DNA of 64,000 bases from Mycobacterium sp. E183 (GTDB lineage Bacteria > Actinomycetota > Actinomycetes > Mycobacteriales > Mycobacteriaceae), in assembly GCF_001667735.1 (NCBI RefSeq), contig NZ_LZJN01000142.1, positions 92,186 through 156,185 of the forward strand. Direction: 5' to 3'. Each line of letters opens with the position of its first letter. Position 1 is the first letter of the stretch. Under the pieces are notes generated by a model. That model was given only the letters and a program-made list of their open reading frames with translations, made no database searches and was not told the DNA's origin. Below, one piece after another: positions 27,292 to 35,261 of this stretch. The translations under genes and the position numbers were made by a program.

Positions 27292-28516
27292 AGGGGGAGT
27301 AGGGGTAGTCGGTGATCGGCAGGTAGCCGTCTTCGGTGATCACCACGATCTCCTCACTGCGATAACCGCCCGTCCCGTCTTCCCACACCACGGGTTCCAG
27401 CACCAGAACCGTTCCGACCGGCAAGACGAAGTTGTCGTCGAACTCTTCGCCGAGATCCGTTCCGATCATGGGAGCTTCGGCGGGATAGGTCCCGATACCG
27501 TGGCCCAGATAGAAATGCGGCAACCAGGGTTTGCGGCCGCCGTTGGCGGCAATCGCCGCACGCGCCAGATCGCCGGAGCTGACACCGGCTTTGGTCACCG
27601 CGAGCACCGCGTCCATGATCGAACGCCATTGTCGGAACTGGTCCTGCTGTCGCTGGGTGGGCGGGCGACCGACCACCCAGGTCCGGCCGAAATCGGAGCA
27701 GTACCCGGCATAGGTGATGCTGATGTCGGTCCATAGCACGTCGCCGGCGGCCAGTTCACGATCGGTGGGAAGCAGCGGCAGCGCCAGATCGCCATGTGTC
27801 GTCCACACTCCGGCTTCTCGCGAACTCGGCATCACCTGCCAGATGGCCTCCAGCATGTTCGTGGTGGCACCCAGCTCGAAGGCGCGACGCACCAGCGTGG
27901 CCGACAGGTCGATCTGGCGGACCCCCGGCGCCAACGCCCGCTGCACGTCCACGATCGCCTGTTCGGTGATGCGGGTGGCCCGGCGAAGGCAGGACAACTC
28001 ATCGCGAGTCTTCACCAATTGCGCAGCACCAACCACGATCGCCGCATCCGTCGGCTCGCCCCCGGGGAACAGCCTGCGGCCGGCCCTTCGCATCGCTCCG
28101 GTCAGTTCGTCGACCGCGACGTTCGCGCCCGGTGGGATCAGCCCAGCCAGCTCACGCGCGAATTGCTCGACGCCATGGTCGAATTCGAGGTAGACGGGCC
28201 CGTGCAGATGGTCGTCGGGCACCGGCGATTCCGCGGACGCTCCGCCGCGAAACGGCATGAACAGGTGCGGATGTTCGTCGTCGGCGAGCACGACCGCGAC
28301 CGGGCGCTCCACGTGCGACAGCCCCGCGTCCAAGAGCGGCCAACTGGCGCCCGTCGCGTATCCGACGTAGCCGTTCATCAGCAGTATCAGCGCGTCCACG
28401 CCGTGATCGGCCATCGCGGACCGCAGCCTAGCGCCAGTCTCGGAACGCATGCGCGCCCTATCCGGCTCATCGGGGATGTCGATGAGTGTGCCCGGGACAC
28501 TGAGTGATTCGGTCAT
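27281..28516 (-). CDS. M24 family metallopeptidase (Xaa-Pro peptidase-like)
   Basis: A 411-residue protein with the complete M24 metal set: D264 and D275 (WTDISITYAGYCSDFGRTW), H339 (LGHGIGTYP), E374 (LVLEP) and E388 (GYRSEEI). It should be a dinuclear metal hydrolase acting on a peptide or amide-type bond. It is followed with an 11-base overlap by the ligand-less relative, and the two may form a heterodimer. Its ATG lies one base after the end of the decayed SDR/amidohydrolase remnant, so it is in the P450 operon. Confidence 0.88.
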   Translation of the reverse strand: MTESLSVPGTLIDIPDEPDRARMRSETGARLRSAMADHGVDALILLMNGYVGYATGASWPLLDAGLSHVERPVAVVLADDEHPHLFMPFRGGASAESPVPDDHLHGPVYLEFDHGVEQFARELAGLIPPGANVAVDELTGAMRRAGRRLFPGGEPTDAAIVVGAAQLVKTRDELSCLRRATRITEQAIVDVQRALAPGVRQIDLSATLVRRAFELGATTNMLEAIWQVMPSSREAGVWTTHGDLALPLLPTDRELAAGDVLWTDISITYAGYCSDFGRTWVVGRPPTQRQQDQFRQWRSIMDAVLAVTKAGVSSGDLARAAIAANGGRKPWLPHFYLGHGIGTYPAEAPMIGTDLGEEFDDNFVLPVGTVLVLEPVVWEDGTGGYRSEEIVVITEDGYLPITDYPYSPYGD

Positions 28517-28517
28517 C

Positions 28518-28919
28518 TCACAGGTCCGAGAACGTTCTGATGTTTGCGCTGGCGACGCGGACCGTGTTCTCGGTACCGACGGCGTCGACGACCGCGGCCA
28601 GCGACCGCTCCGAGTAGCCGTAGGTGCTCTCGTTGTGCGGGTAGTCCGACGACCACATCACCTTGTCGATTCCGATCTCGTCGACCTGGGCGAGCCCCAG
28701 ACCATCCACCATAAACGAGGCGCACGTGTGGGAGTCCCCGAACTGCAATTCGAAGCCGCCTCGGGCCTCCTGGCGTTGCGGCGGCGTCATGATGCCGGCG
28801 TTGTTGAGCAAGATGTCAACGGGCCGGGCCTCGGCCGTCAGCTCGTTGCCCAGCGGCGCAACGCTTTCCAGCGAACGCCCGCAAGTCGGGCACCTGCGGG
28901 CCCGGGTCGGGTTTCACCA
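28518..28919 (-). pseudogene. Decayed junction of an SDR fragment and an amidohydrolase fragment
   Basis: The 97-codon open frame 28518-28811 begins within an SDR (LLNNAGIMTPPQRQ, GGFELQFG). At about 28733 it switches to the end of an amidohydrolase-2 protein (SFMVDGLGLAQVDEIGIDKV, then MWSSDYPHNESTYGYSERSL). Upstream, further SDR sequence (SLESVAPLGNELTAEARPVD) continues in the same frame without a start, while an ATG overlapping the P450 stop (28917-28919) opens a different frame that soon stops. This reads as a deletion that fused the middle of an SDR gene to the tail of an amidohydrolase gene, plus a frameshift. A functional 97-residue chimera is unlikely. The operon stays continuous from the P450 into the M24 genes. 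Confidence 0.75.
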
Positions 28920-30137
28920 TGTCACTGGCAGGTCATAGAGACCGTAAGCCAGCGCGTCGTGCTTGAAGGGCAGTTCTTCCAGCGGCGCCGCGAGACGCAG
29001 GGTTGGGACGCGACGCAGGAGCGTGGGCAGGACGATTTGCAATTCCATCCGGGCCAGCTGTTGCCCGACGCACTGGTGGCGACCGTAGCCGAACCCGACG
29101 TGCGGTCCGTCCTCGCGGCGCAGGTCCAGGCGGTCCGGGTCGGGGAACTGCCGGCCGTCCCAGTTCGCCGGAGCGACGTCGAGGATGATGCCCTCGCCGG
29201 CTCGGATGGTCTCGCCACCCACGTCGATGTCCTCGACCGCGATCCGCCGCTGGCCGGTTTGGATGATGCTGAGGTAGCGCATCAATTCCTCGACCGCGAC
29301 GGCGATCACCTGCGGATCGTCTGTGTCGCGCATCAGCGCCAGCTGGTCGGGATGGTCGAGCAGGGCCGCGACGCTCAGGCTGATCATGTTGGCCGTCGTC
29401 TCGTGACCGGCGATGAGCACACCGGTGGCCAGCTGGGCCGCCTCGCGCACGGTGAGCTCTTCGGCGTTGACCCGCTCGGCGAGGTCGGAAACCAGATCCT
29501 CGGAGGGTCTTTGCATCTTGGCCCGCACCAAGTTCGCCAGGTACTTCGCCAGCGACGCCGCGCCCTGCGCCGTGTCTTCCTCGGTGGCGTAGCGGTCCAT
29601 GCCGCGCTGGGCCTGGGTCTGGAAGAAGTCCGCGTCCTGGTAGGGCACGCCCAGCAACTCGCTGATGACCAGGGAGGGGACCGGCAGCGCCAATGTGCTC
29701 ACGATGTCACCCGGCTTTGGGCCGGCCAGCAACGCGTCGACGTGGTCGTCGGTGATCTGCTGCACCGCAGGCCGCAGCGCCTCAACCCGCTTGAAGGTGA
29801 ACGGTTTTGAGAGCATCCGGCGAAACCTGGTGTGCTCCTCGGCGTCGGAGGTGAACACCGAACGCGGCCGCTTGTGCACCGTCGCGAGCATGCCCTCGTT
29901 CCAATGCGGATAGCCCGGGAGCCGGTCGTCGACGCTGGTCCGCGAGTCGGTGAACAACGCCCGGGTCGCCTCATAGCCGTGGATCAGCCAGGGCGTGCTG
30001 TCGTCCCAGATCCGGACCCGGCTCAACTGTCTGTCGGCGTTGAGCTGCAGCACTTCTGGCGGCGGGGCGAACGGGCAACCCGGCGCCCGCGACATGGGGA
30101 ACTCCGGAATAGCGGTGTCGGTCGAGACGTCGGTCAT
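28914..30137 (-). CDS. Cytochrome P450
   Basis: P450 of 407 residues with I-helix IAGHETTANMI, ExxR in EELMRYLSI, and haem loop FGYGRHQCVGQQLARME with axial Cys356. The N-terminus APGCPFAPPPEV and the overall pattern resemble CYP105-type actinobacterial enzymes. The ATG is preceded by GAGGAG. It follows its probable TetR regulator by 39 bases on the same strand and continues through the decayed SDR remnant into two M24 genes. No ferredoxin lies nearby. Confidence 0.93.
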   Translation of the reverse strand: MTDVSTDTAIPEFPMSRAPGCPFAPPPEVLQLNADRQLSRVRIWDDSTPWLIHGYEATRALFTDSRTSVDDRLPGYPHWNEGMLATVHKRPRSVFTSDAEEHTRFRRMLSKPFTFKRVEALRPAVQQITDDHVDALLAGPKPGDIVSTLALPVPSLVISELLGVPYQDADFFQTQAQRGMDRYATEEDTAQGAASLAKYLANLVRAKMQRPSEDLVSDLAERVNAEELTVREAAQLATGVLIAGHETTANMISLSVAALLDHPDQLALMRDTDDPQVIAVAVEELMRYLSIIQTGQRRIAVEDIDVGGETIRAGEGIILDVAPANWDGRQFPDPDRLDLRREDGPHVGFGYGRHQCVGQQLARMELQIVLPTLLRRVPTLRLAAPLEELPFKHDALAYGLYDLPVTW

Positions 30138-30176
30138 CGTGCTCCTCGGTTTGGCCTGTTCTGGTGTGCGGCGGGG

Positions 30177-30839
30177 CTAGGTGCGCGCCGCGCTCACATG
30201 GACCGGTGCGCGCCAGAGGCCGACGATCGCGTCGATCAGGCCCTCGCCGGCGACCGGCCAGGCCGAACGCGAACGCGGCCCGTGCTCGGCCAGAGCGCCT
30301 TCGTGCTCGGCGCAGGTGTGCATGAGCAGGTTGCGCACCATGACCATCCGTTCGGACCGCACCCGCCTGGGCAGGTCGGGAAGGCAACGGTTGATGCCGT
30401 CGATGGTTTGCACCAGCAGCGGCGACGCGAGCGCGTCTTTGGTGACGACGTGGCGGTACGTGGGATCGGCCATCGCCTGGGCGGCGAAGCGGGCGTACCA
30501 GCTGGGGGTGCCCAGCGCATGCAGATGATCGGTCAGTGGCCGCACCAGCGCGCCCACCCAGTCGCGCAGGTCGGCCGAATCGTCGATTGCGGTCAGCAGG
30601 TGCGCGCGCAGTGCCTCGATCGGCTTCCGATGCTTGTCCTCGATCGCCCGGAGCAGGTCGGTCCTGGTGCCGAAGTGATAGCAAGCCGCGGCGTTGTTGC
30701 CCTGCCCGGCCGCCTCGCTGATCTGCCGGTTCGATACCGCGTACATGCCGCGCTCGGCGAACAGCACTTCCGCGGCCGACAGGATCGCCTCCCGGGTGCC
30801 CGTCGACCTGTCGGAACGGGCGGCCCGTTCGGCGGTCAT
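30177..30839 (-). CDS. TetR-family transcriptional regulator
   Basis: A regulator of about 220 residues with the TetR DNA-binding domain (ILSAAEVLFAERGMYAVSNR, then NNAAACYHFGTRTDLL). Helix 3 carries QGNNAAACYHF, a variant seen in a mycobacterial subset. ATG 30839 is given; a GTG at 30854 in the same frame is an alternative and would suit a leaderless transcript from the TTAATAT -10-like stretch. It heads the P450-M24 operon. The AT-rich inverted repeat at 30865-30888 just upstream is a likely own operator. Confidence 0.85.
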   Translation of the reverse strand: MTAERAARSDRSTGTREAILSAAEVLFAERGMYAVSNRQISEAAGQGNNAAACYHFGTRTDLLRAIEDKHRKPIEALRAHLLTAIDDSADLRDWVGALVRPLTDHLHALGTPSWYARFAAQAMADPTYRHVVTKDALASPLLVQTIDGINRCLPDLPRRVRSERMVMVRNLLMHTCAEHEGALAEHGPRSRSAWPVAGEGLIDAIVGLWRAPVHVSAART

Positions 30840-30864
30840 CGCCCAAGTGAACACGGACCATCAT

Positions 30865-30888
30865 ATTAAATCAAGCAATTTATTTAAT
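30865..30888. promoter_or_regulatory. AT-rich inverted repeat upstream of TetR (putative operator)
   Basis: ATTAAAT (30865-30871), a 10-base spacer, then ATTTAAT (30882-30888) form a perfect 7-bp inverted repeat in an otherwise GC-rich genome. It lies 11 bases beyond the GTG alternative start and overlaps the probable -10 region, as expected for an autorepressor site. Confidence 0.55.
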
Positions 30889-31000
30889 CGGTGCGGCGCC
30901 AGGAAGGCGTGACCGAGCGCCGGCATCGGAAACCCCAGCCGTCAGGGTCATTTCACCGCTCCGATGCCCGCGCTGGGGCCGCCGGGAATACAGTCTGCGT

Positions 31001-31477
31001 ATGAATCCGCTGCAGCGGGTGGCCCGGAATCCGGCGGCCTACCGCCGGCTCGTCCTGACTGGCCGGCCAGTCGCGGAAAGTCTTGAGGCGCTGCTTCGCT
31101 TCGCGACGACTGGACGGTTCGGTGTACTCGATCTCGTGGGCTTGCCGAACGTACAGATCACCACGTCGGGCCGCAAGACGGGCCTCGCCCGTACCGCGAC
31201 CGTGCAGTACGTGCCGCTCGACGGCGGGTTGCTGCTGGTCGGCTCCAACTGGGGCCGAGAGCGCCATCCCTCGTGGTCGGCGAACCTCAAAGCGACACAA
31301 CGCGTTACCGTCCGCAGGCGCGGCCATCGCTTCGTGGCATCGGTCCGGCTGCTCACCGGCGCGGAACGTGACCAAGCATGGTCCACGGCGGTAACGCACT
31401 GGCCGAACTACCAGGTCGCCCAGGATCGCGCGGGCCGGCGCACATTCCGGCTCTTTCTCCTCACGCCAACCGCATAG
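31001..31477 (+). CDS. F420-dependent (Ddn-like) nitroreductase-family oxidoreductase
   Basis: A 158-residue member of the deazaflavin-dependent nitroreductase family (split beta-barrel fold). Family marks are ITTSGRKTGLART, then LLLVGSNWGRERHPSWSANL in the middle. This is the F420-phosphate and substrate pocket pattern seen in Ddn and related F420H2-dependent quinone reductases. It is probably cytoplasmic or membrane-associated. It stands alone, convergent with the DUF2231 gene. The natural substrate (quinone or other hydride acceptor) is unknown. Confidence 0.85.
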   Translation: MNPLQRVARNPAAYRRLVLTGRPVAESLEALLRFATTGRFGVLDLVGLPNVQITTSGRKTGLARTATVQYVPLDGGLLLVGSNWGRERHPSWSANLKATQRVTVRRRGHRFVASVRLLTGAERDQAWSTAVTHWPNYQVAQDRAGRRTFRLFLLTPTA

Positions 31478-31492
31478 GCGCCGCGATAACCG

Positions 31493-31984
31493 CTAACCCG
31501 GGTGCGATTTCTGCAGACGCGCGATCTCGTCACCCCAAACCGATTGCGCCCCAGCATCACCCACGCGGTAGATCTGGATCGTCGATGCGATGGCGACGGC
31601 GAGCACCAGTATCGCGATGGTCGCCCGGACGGCCACACGGCTCTTGTCTGAGCGGCGTTCGATCAGGCGCATCGCCACGAGCACCAACGCGGCCGCCAGC
31701 AGCGCGGCCGCGAAGTAGGTCATCGTGCCGCCCAGGGCGGCGTGCTTTTGCAGGATCGCGCTGGGTTTGGTCCGCAGGTCATACAGCCATTCCCCGGCGT
31801 CCACCGTGATCGGCGTGAGCACCATGGTGACGATGGCCGATATCACCGCCAGCCACAACAGGGGGCCGCGCCGCGCCGTCGGCCAGAACACGCAGACGAT
31901 CTCCAGCAGGGCGGTCACGGGTACGAGCACCACGACGAAGTGCAGCAGCAGCGCATGGGCCGGCATGCCGTTGATTACGGTCAT
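31493..31984 (-). CDS. DUF2231-like four-helix membrane protein
   Basis: A 163-residue membrane protein with four hydrophobic helices (roughly residues 8-32, 40-60, 85-107 and 118-140). The pattern MPAHALLLHFVVVLVPV at the start and a Lys/Gln/His-containing loop (LQKHAALGGTM) match the DUF2231 family of predicted redox-type membrane proteins, with conserved His near helix ends. The role is unknown. The ATG follows GAGGAG. It is 34 bases downstream of the lipoprotein gene on the same strand and may be co-transcribed with it. Confidence 0.75.
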   Translation of the reverse strand: MTVINGMPAHALLLHFVVVLVPVTALLEIVCVFWPTARRGPLLWLAVISAIVTMVLTPITVDAGEWLYDLRTKPSAILQKHAALGGTMTYFAAALLAAALVLVAMRLIERRSDKSRVAVRATIAILVLAVAIASTIQIYRVGDAGAQSVWGDEIARLQKSHPG

Positions 31985-32018
31985 CGGGCTCCTCGGATTG
32001 TGGGCGGTCAGCTCTCGG

Positions 32019-32642
32019 TCAGCCGCCGAGCCCCTTCTTGATGGCCGCGTCCTGTTTCTGGCCGACGTCGTTGACGAAATCCGCGGGGGCCAGCGTGTCG
32101 GGCGGTCCGTCGAACTGCAGTGTCACGAAGGCCCTGCCCTCGGTGAACATCAGCAGGGTCACACCCTTGTTGTGGTCGGGGGAGTTACCCAGCAGGGTCG
32201 TTCCGCCCGTCCCGACGGCGGCGGCTTGCGTGGTCGGGTTCTTGATCACGTCACCCTGACCGCCCTTGGCCGCGTTCAACGCGTTCGTTGCGGCGCCAGG
32301 GTCGGCCAACACCTGGATGGTGTCTTTGATGACGTGGCTGCCGTCCTCGTCCTTGAACGTCGTCGCGACGCCGGGCTGGCCGTTCGGGTTGGTGGTCGGC
32401 GGGGTGGCTGTGAACGGAATCGGGGCGTTGATGTCGCTGGCCTGGATCAGCAACCCGGTGTAGTCACTCGGCTGGGCGGGGCCCGACGATGCCGGCGCCG
32501 AGCTCTGGGCGCTGGTAGCCGAGCTGGACGACCCCGGCTTGGACGTCGAAGGCGTCGAATTCTTCCCGCCGCACCCCGACACCGCCACCGCCAGCGCCGT
32601 CGTCGCCGCGACTCCCGCGGCCACCGTCCGTGAAGTCCTCAT
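32019..32642 (-). CDS. Mycobacterial lipoprotein of unknown function
   Basis: A 207-residue predicted lipoprotein. MRTSRTVAAG begins a signal peptide ending in a good lipobox (AVSGC), followed by a Ser/Thr/Pro-rich linker (about residues 25-58) and a soluble domain of about 145 residues that resembles none I can name. The domain has repeated small-residue strands (YTGLLIQASDI, LLGNSPDHNKGVTLLMFTEG). The ATG at 32642 was chosen because it directly precedes the signal peptide and follows GGGAG. It is probably anchored on the outer face of the membrane. Confidence 0.75.
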   Translation of the reverse strand: MRTSRTVAAGVAATTALAVAVSGCGGKNSTPSTSKPGSSSSATSAQSSAPASSGPAQPSDYTGLLIQASDINAPIPFTATPPTTNPNGQPGVATTFKDEDGSHVIKDTIQVLADPGAATNALNAAKGGQGDVIKNPTTQAAAVGTGGTTLLGNSPDHNKGVTLLMFTEGRAFVTLQFDGPPDTLAPADFVNDVGQKQDAAIKKGLGG

Positions 32643-32763
32643 CGTTCGAGCTCCCTTCCCAGGCCGCCTTCGGCGCCGCAGTCGAGTTCGTTCCCGAATC
32701 GCACAGTACATTGCGGCGTGGCGCGGGCGTGGCGCCCAAGGCCCCTGGCGGGCGATGAGTTGT

Positions 32764-33573
32764 TTACTCCAATTGGTCGCGCAAGCAGCGCAGGGTGCTG
32801 GCCAGGATGCGGGAGACCTGCATCTGTGACACCCCGATGCGCTCGGCGATCTGGCTCTGCGTCATCGATTCGAAGAACCGCATGCGCAACACCTCGCGTT
32901 CGCGTTCGGGCAGGCCGGCAACCAGGACACGCAGCGCCTCGCGGTTGGTGATGTGCTCGATCTGCGGGTCGAGGCCGCCAACGGCGTCGGCGACCAGTCG
33001 GGGCGTGCCCGAACTGTCGGCGCCCACCGGGGCATCCAGGGAATCCAGCCGGTAGGCGTCGCCCGCCACGAGGCATTCGACGATCTCCTCGCGGGGGACT
33101 TCCAGCACCTGTGCCAGCTCGCCCGCGGTGGGCGCGCGGCCCAGCTTCTGAGCCAGGTCCCCGGTCGTCCTGCTGATCTGCACGTGCAGTTCGCGTAGCC
33201 GCCGGGGGACCCGCATCCCCCAGCTGTAGTCGCGGAAGTACCTACGGACCTCGCCCATCATGGTCGGGACCGCGAAGCCGATGAAGCTGGGTCCCTTGGC
33301 GGGATCGAACCGGTTGATAGCGTTCATCAAACCCAGGCGCGCCACCTGGACGAGGTCGTCGATGCCTTCACCCCGGCGGGCGAAGTGGCTTGCCACGTGG
33401 TCGGCAAGAGGCAGACAACGGGCCACGATGCGTTCGCGCTGGCGGCCGTACTCATGCGACTCGGCGGGCATTTGGCGCAGTTCGACGAACATTTCGACCA
33501 CGTCGTCGTAGGAATCGTCGGATTTCTTGTCGCGGCACTCGGCAGGGCGCGGGGTTGTTATCACATCAGTCAT
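32764..33573 (-). CDS. SigF/SigB-type RNA polymerase sigma factor
   Basis: A 269-residue group 3 sigma factor with region 2 (LADHVASHFARRGEGIDDLV followed by GLMNAINRFDPAKG), the region 3 helices after RVPRRLRELHVQ, and region 4 (LPEREREVLRMRF, then MTQSQIAERIGVSQMQVSRI). This is the SigF family linked to stress and stationary phase. No RsbW/UsfX anti-sigma gene is beside it, so it is either an extra orphan paralog or is controlled from elsewhere. ATG 33573 overlaps the stop of a 22-codon leader ORF; an in-frame GTG at 33624 would add 17 residues but has no ribosome binding site. Confidence 0.92.
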   Translation of the reverse strand: MTDVITTPRPAECRDKKSDDSYDDVVEMFVELRQMPAESHEYGRQRERIVARCLPLADHVASHFARRGEGIDDLVQVARLGLMNAINRFDPAKGPSFIGFAVPTMMGEVRRYFRDYSWGMRVPRRLRELHVQISRTTGDLAQKLGRAPTAGELAQVLEVPREEIVECLVAGDAYRLDSLDAPVGADSSGTPRLVADAVGGLDPQIEHITNREALRVLVAGLPEREREVLRMRFFESMTQSQIAERIGVSQMQVSRILASTLRCLRDQLE

Positions 33574-33638
33574 AGGCGCACGCGCCCGATGTTGGCGCGG
33601 TCGATCCTGAAACCTTTGCTGCACAGAGATTTTTGCAT
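33570..33638 (-). CDS. 22-codon leader ORF coupled to the sigma factor
   Basis: A small ORF with ATG at 33638-33636 and a TGA whose bases overlap the sigma factor ATG (ATGA at 33573-33570). It has its own ribosome binding site (AGGAG, about 33653-33649) 10 or so bases upstream, whereas the sigma factor start has no such site in front of it. The peptide starts MQKSLCSKG. This is the pattern of translational coupling. Whether the peptide itself matters is unknown. Confidence 0.45.
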   Translation of the reverse strand: MQKSLCSKGFRIDRANIGRVRL

Positions 33639-33642
33639 TGCT

Positions 33643-33660
33643 GACTCACTCCTCTGAGTC
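33643..33660. promoter_or_regulatory. Inverted repeat enclosing the leader ribosome binding site
   Basis: GACTCA (33643-33648), CTCCTC, TGAGTC (33655-33660) is a perfect 6-bp inverted repeat. On the minus strand the 6-base spacer is GAGGAG, the ribosome binding site of the leader ORF. As RNA the site would sit in the loop of a hairpin; as DNA it could be an operator. Confidence 0.45.
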
Positions 33661-34183
33661 GTGTGCAGCGAGGCATGCGGTCATGCGCAGAATCGCCTCA
33701 CTCCACCTCTATCCGCAGGACTGGGTCGTTTAGACAACGCGCACGGATTACCAACGAGAGAGATGACTCGGGTCGTTTCGCCGGAGCCATACCATGCTCA
33801 GTAGCCGTGCGGCTGACTGGCCGCTTTGAGCTAAACGGCGACACGTCCAGAACGGACTTCGATCTTGACTATACGCCCCATCGCACACGCCCGCGATCGC
33901 TTGGCCCGATTGGGGCCGAAACGCGTCGGCAACCGCAGCCGCCGGGCAACGAGGACGATCACAGCAAACCGCCAGAACATAGCCAAGTGAGCGTTGGCCA
34001 GCCATTCTGACGCCCTCACCGGTTAGCCGCAAAGGTGCGGGGACCGGCGGCGAGCAACCGGAGGGTGAGGTTCTCATTTGTACGCTCGCTGGGTACTGTT
34101 CGCCTAATGTTCGTGACCAAACTCGCGCGACGCGCCGTCGACCGGTGTCGAGAGCCTCTCGCGCACAACGTTTTCCGGCGCCG
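33661..34183. other. Intergenic stretch between the sigma factor and the SDR
   Basis: This stretch of over 500 bases has lower GC content than the flanking genes and no convincing gene. Short open frames on both strands lack ribosome binding sites and protein-like composition. It should hold the promoters of the two divergent genes. No clear SigF-type promoter pair was found by eye. Confidence 0.5.
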
Positions 34184-35083
34184 ATGGCGGTGAACGACAC
34201 AGACCGCCTGCTGGAGGGCCGCGGGGTGGTGGTGGCCGGCGGCAGCCGGGGAATCGGGCGCGCGATCGCCGAACTGCTGAGCGCTCTGGGCGCCGATGTC
34301 GTGGTCAATGGGCGCGACGAGGACGCCGTCGAGGAGGCCGTCGCCGCGATCACGGCGTCCGGCGGGTGCGCCACCGCGGTGGTCGGACCCGCGAACGAGG
34401 AGCGCGTCGCCGGGGCGCTGGTCGACGAGTGTGTACGCGCTCATGGGCGGCTGGACGCCCTGATCAACTGCGCCGGGGTTGCCGAGCCGCCAGGGTCCTC
34501 GATCCTGAACATCTCGCCGGACGAGTTCGACCGCCTGATCAGCGCTCACCTCGGTTCGGCGTTCCACACGTGCCGGGCGGCCGGTCGTGTGATGGCCGCG
34601 CAGGGGCACGGCGCGCTCGTCACCACCAGCTCGGTCGCCTTCTTGGGCGATTACGGCGGCACCGGCTATCCCGCGGGCAAGGGAGCGGTGAACGCCCTGA
34701 CCGTGGCCATCGCCGCGGAACTGAAGCCGCATGGGGTGCGGGCCAACGTGGTGTGTCCCGGTGCCCGGACGCGGCTGTCCACCGGCGCCGAATACGAACG
34801 ACACATCGAGGACCTGCATCGCCGCGGATTGCTGGACGAAATGACCATGCGGGCCTCCCTCGACAGCGCCCCGCCGGCCTTCGTGGCCCCGCTCTACGCG
34901 TATCTGGTGAGCGACCTCGCCCGGGCCGTCACGGGCCAGATCTTCGTTGCCGCAGGAGGATTCGTCGGGAGCTTCGACCGGCCGACGCCGCGGCTGCTGG
35001 GCTACCGGGACCACCATCAGGCCGAACCGTGGTCGGTCGACGAATTGCACAGGATGATCGGGGCCAAGCAAGCCGCGGGCTGA
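34184..35083 (+). CDS. Short-chain dehydrogenase/reductase
   Basis: SDR of 299 residues. It has VVAGGSRGIGRA (cofactor loop), INCAGVAEPPG (NAG variant), the catalytic Ser in VTTSSVAF and the Tyr-x3-Lys in GYPAGKGAVN. A C-terminal extension of about 40 residues (RPTPRLLGYRDHHQAEPWSV) continues beyond the usual end and is seen in steroid- or fatty-acyl-related mycobacterial SDRs. Start choice is moderate: ATG 34184 precedes the conserved LLEGRG strand, while a GTG at 34145 would add 13 residues. Its role is unknown. Confidence 0.85.
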   Translation: MAVNDTDRLLEGRGVVVAGGSRGIGRAIAELLSALGADVVVNGRDEDAVEEAVAAITASGGCATAVVGPANEERVAGALVDECVRAHGRLDALINCAGVAEPPGSSILNISPDEFDRLISAHLGSAFHTCRAAGRVMAAQGHGALVTTSSVAFLGDYGGTGYPAGKGAVNALTVAIAAELKPHGVRANVVCPGARTRLSTGAEYERHIEDLHRRGLLDEMTMRASLDSAPPAFVAPLYAYLVSDLARAVTGQIFVAAGGFVGSFDRPTPRLLGYRDHHQAEPWSVDELHRMIGAKQAAG

Positions 35084-35261
35084 ACGGCCCGGCAGCAAAT
35101 CGATCTCGCCGCGGGCCGGCCGGCTCCGCGAGGCGCCGGGTCCCACGATCGCGGACCACCGTCATGTCGCCCGGGGTCCACTGGAAAGTCGCACGTTGGG
35201 GGTGTGCGTCGCGGTCGCGCGACATACGCTGTCCTGCGAACCGCAGGAGGGTGTTTTGACA

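Noticed and set aside
33663..34010. Plus-strand open frame between the sigma factor and SDR
   Set aside because: Arg/Thr/Pro-rich without strand-helix pattern or ribosome binding site; treated as non-coding.
33748..34374. Minus-strand open frame over the intergenic stretch and SDR start
   Set aside because: No ribosome binding site, no protein-like pattern, and it overlaps the SDR cofactor motif.
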